Assembly (NCBI RefSeq): GCF_016741775.1
Contig: NZ_JAERRK010000009.1
Span: forward strand, 62,001 to 126,000
Length of the DNA stretch: 64,000 bases
Direction: 5' to 3'
Source of the DNA: Streptomyces actinomycinicus
Lineage (GTDB): Bacteria > Actinomycetota > Actinomycetes > Streptomycetales > Streptomycetaceae
The translations under genes and the position numbers were made by a program. The notes under the pieces are model-generated. The model saw only the letters and a list, made by a program, of their open reading frames with translations. It was not told the origin of the DNA and made no database searches. Below, in pieces: positions 23,113 to 31,286 of the stretch; position 1 is the stretch's first letter, and each line of letters begins with the position of its first letter.

Positions 23113-26100
23113 TCATGTGGAGGCCAGTGGGAGGGCTGCGCTCAGGACGGCCTGTGCCGCCTCGGCCGGACGGGTGCGCAGGAAGTAGTGGCCCCCGTCA
23201 GCCAGCTCGTGCAGATCGACGTGCTCGGCCAGCAGCAGCCAGTCACGGTGGTGACCGGCGTGGCCGGCGGTGTGCGGGTCGTCGGCGGCGACGACCACCG
23301 AGACCGGTGCGGACAGCTTCACCGGCGGCGGGGTCTCCAGGACCGCCCGGAAGTACTGGTGCGCGGCCACGCAGTCGTGGCGGTAGGCGGCACCGATGTG
23401 CTCGGCGTGCTGCTCGTTCAGCTCGGCGAGTTCGGTGTAGCCGCTGTCCGCGGTCAGCTGCGCCGCGATCTCCGCGTCGCTGCGTCTCGTCAGTTCGGCG
23501 ACGGCGGCACCGCGGCCGGCGGCGGTGCCGAGCAGCTGTGCGCCGAGGAACACCCGCGTCACCTGCACGTCCCGCTCCTGGAGCAGCAGGGCCGTCTGCA
23601 CCGCCGGGGCGGCGCCCGACGAGTGGCCCCACAGCATGACCCGGGTCAGACCGCGTGCCGTGATCTCGCCGGCGACCTGCTCGGCCACGTCGGCGATCGA
23701 CGCGAACGGCTCCCGCTGGGCGGCCAGGTCGTGACCGGGCAGGTCCACCGCGAGCACCGTCAGACCGCTGCCCGCCAGCGCACCCGCCATCGGCCGGAAG
23801 TTGACCGCGTTGCCGCCCGCGTAGGGGAAGCAGACCAGGGCGCACTCCGCCGCACCGCCCCCCTCGGACAGCGGCTGCAGCAGCTCCGCGCGCTGCCGGC
23901 CGGCGCCCTCCAGGAGCGCGGCCAGGTCGGCGAGCACCGGATGGCGGGTGATGTCCTTCAGGGAGACCGCTCGGTCCAGCGCGATGCTGAGTTTGACGGC
24001 GGACAGGGAGGTGCCCCCGCAGTCGAAGAAGTTGTCCGTCCGGCTGATCCGGTGCTCGGGCACGCCCAGCAGTTCGGCCCAGGCCGCCGCGATCTTCCGC
24101 TCCGCCGGGCCGAGCGCCTCGCGTTCCGCTCCGGCCGGCTCGGCGGCCGGCTCCGTCCGCTGGGCCCGCGCGGTCAGCGCCTTGCGGTCCGTCTTGCCGT
24201 TGGCGGTCAGCGGAAGACTGCCCTGCCAGTGGAAGGCCGAGGGGACCATGTAGGCGGGCAGCGCGGCGGACAGCGCCTCGCGCAGCACGTCGGGCTGGTG
24301 GCGCCTGCCGGTGTGGAAGGCGATCAGATGCTTGTTCCCGCCGCCCCGCTCGACGACGACCACCGCACCGTCGCGCACCCCGTCCACCTTCAGCAGGGTG
24401 TTCTCGATCTCGCCGATCTCGATCCGGAACCCGCGGATCTTGACCTGGTTGTCCCGCCGGCCGAGGAACTCCAGCTTGCCGCCGGGCTGCCAGCGGCCCC
24501 AGTCACCGCCCAGGTAGAGCCGCTCCCCGGGCCGGTACGGATCCGTGCGGTAGGCCTCACGGGTGCGCTCGGGGTCGTTGACGTACCCGCGGCCCACACA
24601 GATGCCGGAGAACGCGATCAGGCCCGGTGCGCCCAGGGGCACCAGCGACAGGTGCTCGTCCACGACGTAGACGCGTACGTTGCCGACCGGGCGTCCCAGC
24701 AGCACCCGGTCGGGCACGCCGTCCAGCAGCTCGTGGTTGGTGTCGTCGGAGGTCTCCGTCAGACCGTAGGCGTTGAGCAGCCCGATCCCCGGCTGGATCG
24801 CGAACCAGCGCTGCACCAGCTCCCGCTTCAGCGCCTCACCGGTCACCGACACGTACCGCAGGTCCGGCAGGGCGCGGGGGCGCTGCTCCAGGTAGGAGAC
24901 CACGACCTCCAGGTAGGAGGGCACGACCTGGGCCACGGCGACCCGGCCGCGCACCAGCGTGTCCACGAACCGCTCCACGTCCGTGATCACGTCCTGCTCG
25001 ACGATCAGGGTCCGCCCGCCGGTCAGCAGGGCCGACACCAGCTGCCACAGCGAGATGTCGAAGCACTGCGGGGCCGTCTGCGCCACCACCGAGCCCTCGC
25101 CGATGCCCAGGTCGTGGATCTTGGCGTAGAGGTGGTTGAGCATGCCCGCGTGCTCGCACATCGCGCCCTTCGGCGCCCCGGTGGAGCCGGAGGTGAAGTA
25201 GATGTAGGCCAGCTGGCCCGCCTCGACCCGCACACCGAGGTCCCCGTCCGCGTGCGGTTCCGCGTACGCCGTCTCGACCAGCAGCTTCTCCGCTCCCGGT
25301 ACGGTGGCCAGCGCCTCGTCGAGGGTGCGGGTGCTGCCGGACTCGGTGAGGACCAGGCGGCACCCCGCCCGCGACAGCGTCGCCGCGATACGGCCGGCCG
25401 GGAAGTGCGGCTCGACCGGCAGGTACGCGCCGCCCGCCTTGAACACCGCCAGCGTCGCCGCCAGCCAGTCGAGGTTCCGTTCGGTGACGACGGCCACCAC
25501 GTCCTCGCGGCCCAGCCCGCGGGCCTGCAACGCCCGCGCCAGCCGGTTGGCGCGCGCGTTGAGTTCCCGGTACGTCCACCGGTGCTCGCCGTGCACGGCC
25601 GCGACGGCCTGCGGATGCGCCCGCACCCGCTCCTCGAACAGCTCGTGCGCGCGGGCGTCCGGCAGCGCCCGGCGGGGGCCCGCCAGCCCTTCCAGCTGCT
25701 CCCGCATCTCGTCGGCCGACAGCAGGCTCTGCCGCGTGTGGTCGGCGTCCAGGCCGGCCGCCAGCAGGCCGAGGGCCGTCACGTGGTAGCCGCCGACCCG
25801 GGCCGCGCACTCCGCGTCCAGCACGTCCGTGCGGTAGCGCAGGCGCAGCTTCAGCCGCCCGCCCCGGTCGCACCAGCGCACGTGCAGCACGCCGTCGCCG
25901 GCGGGGGACTCGTCGGCCTCCATGGGCCCGAACACGACCTCGTACGACGGCTCGGTCAGCCCCAGTTCGCGGCGCAGCCGGGCCACCGGGAACTCCCGGT
26001 GGGCGAGCATCTCCGCCTCGGCACGCTCGGCGGCCGACACCAGGGTGCGCCAGGGCCCCGGGACGACGGCCAGCCGGCACGGCAGCGGCTCGCCGTGCAC

Positions 26101-26379
26101 CCCGGCGGCGTACCCCGTCACGACTTCCTGCTCGCCGGACAGCACGGCCAGCACCTTGGCGTGCGCCGCCAGCAGCAGCGCGCTGAGCGGCACCCCGGAC
26201 CGCTGCACCAGGGCGCGCACCGAGTCCGCCACGTCACCCGGGACCACCGTCTCGTGCTCGAGCGTCCCCGGCACCGGCTCCCGGACCCACCGGGGCACGG
26301 CGGTGACACCGCCGGCGGTCAGCACACGGCTCCAGTACTCCCGGTCCGCTTCCCGGTCCGCTTCCACGCGCGTTCCCAT
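23113..26379 (-). CDS. Single-module NRPS: partial condensation - adenylation - carrier - thioesterase
   Basis: 1088 residues. Residues 1-240 resemble only the C-terminal lobe of a condensation domain; no HHxxxDG motif is present, so it is probably not catalytic. The adenylation domain (about 245-760) shows YIYFTSGSTGAPKG, NAYGLTETSDDTNHE, GDWGRWQPGGKLEFLGRRDNQVKIRGFRIE and PLTANGKTDRKAL. A carrier domain (FDCGGTSLSAVKL, about 795-810) and a thioesterase (FPYAGGNAVNF; GHSSGA nucleophile; final HYFL His) follow. Read by hand against PheA, the pocket is roughly D-I-W-Q-S-T-A-D-D-K; two acidic residues fit a basic side chain such as diaminopropionate. ATG 26379 lies 13 nt after the upstream gene with a GAGGAAGG site. 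Domain calls are firm, substrate is inference. Confidence 0.85.
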   Translation of the reverse strand: MGTRVEADREADREYWSRVLTAGGVTAVPRWVREPVPGTLEHETVVPGDVADSVRALVQRSGVPLSALLLAAHAKVLAVLSGEQEVVTGYAAGVHGEPLPCRLAVVPGPWRTLVSAAERAEAEMLAHREFPVARLRRELGLTEPSYEVVFGPMEADESPAGDGVLHVRWCDRGGRLKLRLRYRTDVLDAECAARVGGYHVTALGLLAAGLDADHTRQSLLSADEMREQLEGLAGPRRALPDARAHELFEERVRAHPQAVAAVHGEHRWTYRELNARANRLARALQARGLGREDVVAVVTERNLDWLAATLAVFKAGGAYLPVEPHFPAGRIAATLSRAGCRLVLTESGSTRTLDEALATVPGAEKLLVETAYAEPHADGDLGVRVEAGQLAYIYFTSGSTGAPKGAMCEHAGMLNHLYAKIHDLGIGEGSVVAQTAPQCFDISLWQLVSALLTGGRTLIVEQDVITDVERFVDTLVRGRVAVAQVVPSYLEVVVSYLEQRPRALPDLRYVSVTGEALKRELVQRWFAIQPGIGLLNAYGLTETSDDTNHELLDGVPDRVLLGRPVGNVRVYVVDEHLSLVPLGAPGLIAFSGICVGRGYVNDPERTREAYRTDPYRPGERLYLGGDWGRWQPGGKLEFLGRRDNQVKIRGFRIEIGEIENTLLKVDGVRDGAVVVVERGGGNKHLIAFHTGRRHQPDVLREALSAALPAYMVPSAFHWQGSLPLTANGKTDRKALTARAQRTEPAAEPAGAEREALGPAERKIAAAWAELLGVPEHRISRTDNFFDCGGTSLSAVKLSIALDRAVSLKDITRHPVLADLAALLEGAGRQRAELLQPLSEGGGAAECALVCFPYAGGNAVNFRPMAGALAGSGLTVLAVDLPGHDLAAQREPFASIADVAEQVAGEITARGLTRVMLWGHSSGAAPAVQTALLLQERDVQVTRVFLGAQLLGTAAGRGAAVAELTRRSDAEIAAQLTADSGYTELAELNEQHAEHIGAAYRHDCVAAHQYFRAVLETPPPVKLSAPVSVVVAADDPHTAGHAGHHRDWLLLAEHVDLHELADGGHYFLRTRPAEAAQAVLSAALPLAST

Positions 26380-26392
26380 CGAATGGCCTTCC

Positions 26393-28987
26393 TCAACTCG
26401 TGGCGGCCGCGGGGGCGTCGGCCGGTCGTACGGCCCGCTCCGGGCCGCGGGGGAGGGCGGGGACCTCCGGCATGTCCACGGCCGGGTTGCCGCCCCAGAG
26501 GGCGTTCTGGGGGACTTCCTCGCCCTTCATGAGGAAGGAGTCGGGTGCCAGCACCGAACCGTCGCCCATGGTCACGCCGTAGTGCACGTGGGCGCCGACG
26601 CCCAGCGTGCAGCCGGCGCCGAGCGTGATGCCGTCGGACTTGAACGTGCCGTCCTCCTGGGAGTGGCACTGGATCTTGCTGCCGGCGTTGAGGGTGCACT
26701 CGTCGCCGATGGCGGCGAGGGTCCGCTCGGTGATGAAGCAGCCGTCGTCGAACACCCTCTTGCCCATGCGGACACCCAGCAGCCGCCAGACGAAGCTCTT
26801 GAAAGGTGTCCCGTTGAAGATGTTCAGGTACTGCACCGGGATCTTCCACAGGCGCTCGTGCAACCAGAAATTCCGGTCGTAGATGGAGCACAGCTGGGGG
26901 CGCAGTCCCCGGAACGACGTCATACAGCGTTCCACCAGGACGTAGTAGGCGGTGGAGAGCAGGAGCGTCAGCGCCAGATACAGGGCGATCACCACGTGGC
27001 CGACCGCTCCGTACAGATCCACCGAGGCGAGGGCGAGCAGGGTGAGCATGAAGACGTGCAGCCAGCGCACGAACAGCATCCACGTCATCGAGAGCAGGTT
27101 GTAACGATTCTTCGCGGCGAGATGCCGGCGCAGCTCGTCGCCTTTCCGGAGATGGTCGAAGCGCGCGTCGCGTTCCACCGAGCGGGGAATCTCGAAACAC
27201 GGCGAACCGAGGAGTCCGACGCCCTCACGGATCTCGCCGTCGAGCGGAACCATCACCTTGGTCGCGAGGAGGCAGTTCTCGCCCGTTCTGCCGCCCGACG
27301 GATAGGCGATGTTGTTGCCCAGGAAATTGCGCGCCCCGACGGACACGTGGGACAGCCGGAAGGACGTACTGGAGTAGTCGGCATTGATCAGCGAGAGTCC
27401 GTCGGCCACCATCGTGCCGCTGCCGACCGATACCAGGAAAGGCGTCTCGTGCTGCACTTCCGTGCCGAAATTGGAACCGGTCTGTTCGACGTGCGACAGG
27501 TCGTAACCGAGTCCGCGGAGATAGTGCACGATGTACGAGCTGTCACCGAAGAGCCAGGCGAAGAACTTGATGTTCGTCATGCGGGCTGCCAGCCGGTGCA
27601 GCGTGTAGTGGATCCCGTAGAGCGGATAGACCCGGTCGGCCCTGACGATGAGGCTCAGCAGGCGCGGGACGGTGTACAGGGCGGTGATGCCCACGACGAG
27701 GAAGCCGGCGAACAGCACGACCGAGACGGCCAGCGCGTCGGGTATCAGCTCCGCCCGGGAGAGCACCGCCGTCTGCGGATCGAGCCGCTTGCCGATCGCC
27801 GGAATCCCGGTGAACACCATGTACACCCCGCCGATGGCCAGCGGGACGTACACGAAGACTAGCTGCAGCATCGTCACGAGGCCGAACCAGGTCCGGCGGG
27901 CGGCGGTGCACCTGGCAGGCGGGACCCGCACGTGGTCGACGCGCGTGGGCTCCGCCGGGGAGCCGTGCCAGCGCTCCCCGGCCGGCACCGCCTGGCCGCG
28001 GTGCAGCGACGAGGAGTGCCCCAGCTGGGCGCCGTCGCCCATCGACGTGTCGATGTCCAGGACCGTCTTCTCGCCGATGAACACGTCCCGGCCGAGCGTG
28101 ACCCGGCCCGTCTGGATGCGGCCCGCGTGGGCCCGGTAGCAGAGGAGGAACGATTCCTTGCGGATCACGGTGCCGGCGCCGATCGTCAGCAGGTCGGTGC
28201 AGACCGGGACGGTGTGCGTGAGGATCGTGACGCCCTTGCCGATCCGTGCGCCCAGAGCCCGGAGGTACAGCGTGTAGAGCGGGGTCCCGACGAGGAGGAC
28301 CATCGGATTCGCGTGCAGCAGCACCTTCACGAGCCAGAAGCGCAGGTACGTCAGGCCCCACAGGGGGAACTCGACCGATTTCCAACGGCCGACCAGCAGC
28401 CATTTCGCGGCGACCGGGAAAGCGCACAGCAGGATGAACCCGCCGCCTCCGAACACCAGCGACCGCAGGTAGATGTCGGCGGGGTCCGAACCGGCGGCGG
28501 TCCACTCGTATCCGGAGGCGGTGAGGAACCCCCAGACGAGCGAGTACACCAGGAAGAACAGCAGCTGGAACGTGCCGCACAGCCGATGGTGGAGCGGATT
28601 CGGGCGGGTCGCCGGCGCCGGCGCCGATACGGCCGCCGGTACCGGCGCGGACTCGTCCCGACCGGTCGCCCGGGAAAGGGCGGCCGACTCCGTGAGCGCT
28701 GTGGTCAGGCTGCGAATGGTGGGGTGCCGGTAGATGTCCCTCATGGAGGGCGACGGCAGCTCCGGTGCTTTCCGCACTCGTGCGCAGAACTGGGCCATGA
28801 CCAGTGAATTGGCACCCAGGTCGGTGAAGAAGTGGCTGTCGACCGGAACGCGGTCGGTGCCCATGACCTGGGCCAGTGTTTCCGCGAGTTTTCTTTCGGT
28901 CTCCGTTCCGGCCGAACCGGTGTCGCTCATGGTGACGGCAGGTTCGTCCGGTCCTGGTATCGGGACCTCGGAGGACTGCTTCACCAT
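26393..28987 (-). CDS. Carrier protein fused to membrane NRPS terminal domain (Pls/PosA C-terminal type), lacking an adenylation domain
   Basis: About 864 residues. A carrier domain lies at about 28-105 with the phosphopantetheine serine in DLGANSLVMAQ (Ser61). A linker leads to multiple membrane helices (about 138-158 and 178-200, two more mid-protein, and a pair around LHVFMLTLLALASVDLYG and IALYLALTLLLSTAYYVL). Between them are three soluble blocks rich in left-handed beta-helix hexapeptides: ARIGKGVTI...VFIGEKTVL; GSGTMVADG...GARNFLGNN; and GDECTLNAGSKI...LGAGCTLGVGA. This is the arrangement of the C-terminal region of epsilon-poly-lysine synthetase-type enzymes and of the NRPS terminal domain TIGR02353. 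Those proteins normally start with an adenylation domain, absent here. ATG 28987 is preceded by CAGGAGATC; an in-frame ATG at 29017 is an alternative. Confidence 0.82.
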   Translation of the reverse strand: MVKQSSEVPIPGPDEPAVTMSDTGSAGTETERKLAETLAQVMGTDRVPVDSHFFTDLGANSLVMAQFCARVRKAPELPSPSMRDIYRHPTIRSLTTALTESAALSRATGRDESAPVPAAVSAPAPATRPNPLHHRLCGTFQLLFFLVYSLVWGFLTASGYEWTAAGSDPADIYLRSLVFGGGGFILLCAFPVAAKWLLVGRWKSVEFPLWGLTYLRFWLVKVLLHANPMVLLVGTPLYTLYLRALGARIGKGVTILTHTVPVCTDLLTIGAGTVIRKESFLLCYRAHAGRIQTGRVTLGRDVFIGEKTVLDIDTSMGDGAQLGHSSSLHRGQAVPAGERWHGSPAEPTRVDHVRVPPARCTAARRTWFGLVTMLQLVFVYVPLAIGGVYMVFTGIPAIGKRLDPQTAVLSRAELIPDALAVSVVLFAGFLVVGITALYTVPRLLSLIVRADRVYPLYGIHYTLHRLAARMTNIKFFAWLFGDSSYIVHYLRGLGYDLSHVEQTGSNFGTEVQHETPFLVSVGSGTMVADGLSLINADYSSTSFRLSHVSVGARNFLGNNIAYPSGGRTGENCLLATKVMVPLDGEIREGVGLLGSPCFEIPRSVERDARFDHLRKGDELRRHLAAKNRYNLLSMTWMLFVRWLHVFMLTLLALASVDLYGAVGHVVIALYLALTLLLSTAYYVLVERCMTSFRGLRPQLCSIYDRNFWLHERLWKIPVQYLNIFNGTPFKSFVWRLLGVRMGKRVFDDGCFITERTLAAIGDECTLNAGSKIQCHSQEDGTFKSDGITLGAGCTLGVGAHVHYGVTMGDGSVLAPDSFLMKGEEVPQNALWGGNPAVDMPEVPALPRGPERAVRPADAPAAATS

Positions 28988-29254
28988 TCGATCTCCTGAA
29001 GACGTATGGATCGCCATTGGCCGGCCGCGTCAGTCGCCTGATTTCGGACCAGCGGTTTCAGTCTGGCCAGGCTGTGAGCAGGCTGCCACTTCGGACGGGG
29101 CCCCACGCCCGCGAGAAATGCGCGACGGCTCCATAACCCCGGGATTCCGCGCCCTGCCAGGGCGTATCCCGGTTCACCCGATCAGCGGCCCGGGACACGG
29201 CTCCGGGCCCGCGGAACACCCCCGCACCCCCTCCTCCCGAGGCCCACGGGACCT

Positions 29255-29470
29255 CGCGCACGACCTCAGGAGCGCGGCGGCGACGAGGTGCAGCTTGGCC
29301 GGCCGGTCGCGGGCGGTGAGGACGATCTCGGGACGCTCGTCCAGGCCCGGCCGTACGCGCATCAGCCCGTCCTCCCCCGAGGCGGAACCGGCGAGCCAGC
29401 GCTGTCCGCGCAGGTCGGCCACGTCGACGTAGTCGCCGGAGGTCTTGACGACAGCCGCAAGGGCGGGGCG
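29255..29470 (-). pseudogene. LysR-type regulator remnant (C-terminal fragment)
   Basis: In the 504-bp gap between the carrier/membrane gene and the hemerythrin gene, the minus strand encodes VVKTSGDYVDVADLRGQRWLAG, GLDERPEIVLTARD and KLHLVAAAL. These blocks resemble the end of the effector-binding domain of LysR-type regulators. There is no DNA-binding domain and no start. The fragment probably marks loss of a cluster-associated regulator. The rest of the gap (29018-29254 and 29471-29521) shows nothing recognisable apart from presumed promoters. Confidence 0.5.
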
Positions 29471-29521
29471 GGGCAAGCCGGGTGCAAGTGGCTCGCAATC
29501 GGGCTCCGAAGACTGGGTGCC

Positions 29522-30205
29522 ATGACTTCGAGCAGCACTTCCGATGCCACCGTCCACCCCTACACCCGCGAGATGGCGATGATCCACCAGGTGTTCCGCC
29601 GCGAGTCGCGCCTGCTGGCCGAACTCGTCCAGGACGTGCGCCCCACCGACACCGCCCGCTCCCGGATCCTCGCCGAGCACTGGCGGCAGTACGCCATCGG
29701 CCTGCACGCCCACCACACCGGCGAGGACGAGATGCTCTGGCCGGTCCTGCTGCCCCACCTGGACCTCGATGCCGAGCAGGTCCTGGCGATGGAGGCGCAG
29801 CACCGTGAGCTGGACCACGGGATCGCCGAGGTCCAGCGACTCATGGACCGGTGGCAGGCCCAGGCACTGCCGGAGGACCGCGACGAACTCGTCGAGGCGC
29901 TGCGCAGGCACCACCGCCAGCTGTGCGCCCACCTCGACGAGGAGGAGCGGCAGGTCATGCCGCTGGTCGCGCTCCACGTGAACGAGGAGCAGTGGCACGC
30001 GGTGGGGGAGCGGGGCCTCGCCGAGACGCCCCGGAACCGGCTGATGATCGCCCTGGGCGCCATCCTGGAGGACACCTCACCCGAGGAGCGCCGGGAGTTC
30101 CTCGCCCGGCTGCCCCTCCCGGCCCGGGTGCTGTGGAGGCTTCTCGGGCAGCGGCAGTACCGCCGCGAGACCGACCGGATCCGCGGCCGGCGCACGACCG
30201 CATGA
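29522..30205 (+). CDS. Hemerythrin HHE cation-binding domain protein
   Basis: 227 residues. Histidine and glutamate ligands of a hemerythrin-like four-helix bundle are visible: MIHQVFRRESRLLAE, LHAHHTGEDEMLWPVLLPHL, QHRELDHGIAEV, LRRHHRQLCAHLDEEERQVMPL. The C-terminal 70 residues (PRNRLMIALGAILEDTSPEERREFLARLP) match the tail seen in many actinobacterial members. These proteins bind a di-iron centre and sense or buffer oxygen or nitric oxide; no specific role is known here. It starts at ATG 29522, just past the LysR remnant, and is followed 63 nt later by an LLM flavoprotein gene. Confidence 0.85.
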   Translation: MTSSSTSDATVHPYTREMAMIHQVFRRESRLLAELVQDVRPTDTARSRILAEHWRQYAIGLHAHHTGEDEMLWPVLLPHLDLDAEQVLAMEAQHRELDHGIAEVQRLMDRWQAQALPEDRDELVEALRRHHRQLCAHLDEEERQVMPLVALHVNEEQWHAVGERGLAETPRNRLMIALGAILEDTSPEERREFLARLPLPARVLWRLLGQRQYRRETDRIRGRRTTA

Positions 30206-30268
30206 CGGGCCGTCCCCGTCCGTCCGGCATCCCTGCCCCGCCCCGTACCGATCGAGGAACTCTCACTG

Positions 30269-31207
30269 ATGCGCATCGGATTCTCCGTCCCCCAGTTCGG
30301 CCCGTTCGCCGATCCCCACCGCACCGCCAGGATGTGCACGGCGCTGGAGGCGCTGGGCTGCGACAGTCTCTGGGTGGGCGACCGGCTCCTGGCCCCGCTC
30401 GCCTCCCCCGAGGGCTACCTCGGCGGGAACGAGATGCCCCTGCGGTACGGCACCCACCTCGACCCGCTGCTCGCGCTGGGCGTGGCGGCCGCGGCGACCG
30501 AACGGGTACGTCTGGGCAGCAGCACGCTCAACGCCCTGTGGCAGCCGCCCCTCGTGCTCGCCCGGGCGCTGACGACCCTCGACCTGATCAGCCGCGGACG
30601 CCTGGACGTGGGCATCGGGCTGGGCTGGATGCGTGAGGAGTACGAGGCCGCCGGGGTGCCGTGGCAGGGCCGCGGCGCGCGGCTGGAGGAGACCCTCGAC
30701 GTCCTCGATGCCGTATGGCGCTCCGACACGGTCGTCCACACCGGCCCGCTGTGGACGATCCCCGAGTCGACCGTCCTGCCCAAACCCCTGCAGAGCCCGA
30801 GGCCGCCGATCCTGCTGGGCGGCTTCACCGCCCTGGCGCTGGAGCGGGTCGGCAGGCGTGCGGACGGCTGGCTCGCGGCCGCGATGCCGCTGCCCTACTT
30901 CCACGGTCTCTGGTCGGTCGCCGTGGAGGCCGCCGAGCGTGCGGGACGGGACCCGGCGGGTCTGCGCCGGGTGTTCCGCGTGAACGCCGAGGTCACCACC
31001 GCCGAGGCCGACCCGGCGGAGACCCACCACCGCGGGACCGTGCGCCAGATCTGCGAGCACCTGCGGTCGATGTGCGAGGCGGAGACCGACGAGGTGCTCG
31101 TGGACCTGCAGCTGACGACGGCCTCGCCCGAGGAGTTCCTCGACCTGGCGGCGGCGTTCATGGCCGAACTGGCCGAGCCCTCGACGCACGTGCGGCCCGT
31201 GGTATGA
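30269..31207 (+). CDS. LLM-class (luciferase-like) flavin/F420-dependent oxidoreductase
   Basis: 312 residues with a luciferase-like TIM barrel. The opening MRIGFSVPQFGPFADP, the barrel strand CDSLWVGDR, and VRLGSSTLNALWQPPLVLARALTTLDLISRGRLDVGIGLGW are typical, including the motif that contacts the cofactor phosphate. Such actinobacterial proteins usually use F420H2 or FMN. The substrate is unknown. It is co-directional with the hemerythrin gene and could form an operon; the convergent SARP-type regulator gene ends 79 nt further on. Confidence 0.83.
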   Translation: MRIGFSVPQFGPFADPHRTARMCTALEALGCDSLWVGDRLLAPLASPEGYLGGNEMPLRYGTHLDPLLALGVAAAATERVRLGSSTLNALWQPPLVLARALTTLDLISRGRLDVGIGLGWMREEYEAAGVPWQGRGARLEETLDVLDAVWRSDTVVHTGPLWTIPESTVLPKPLQSPRPPILLGGFTALALERVGRRADGWLAAAMPLPYFHGLWSVAVEAAERAGRDPAGLRRVFRVNAEVTTAEADPAETHHRGTVRQICEHLRSMCEAETDEVLVDLQLTTASPEEFLDLAAAFMAELAEPSTHVRPVV

Positions 31208-31286
31208 GGGTGGCCGCGTCCGTCGCCCGCCGTCCGGCCCGGCACGCCGACGGACCGCACACCCCCTGGGCCATCGCCCGGTGGTT

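Noticed and set aside
23098..26532. A 1144-codon plus-strand open frame opposite the NRPS
   Set aside because: Antisense to a clearly functional NRPS; composition is shadow-like.
26393..28987. Calling the carrier-membrane protein a complete poly-lysine or poly-diaminopropionate synthetase
   Set aside because: It lacks an adenylation domain, so only the terminal domain can be assigned.
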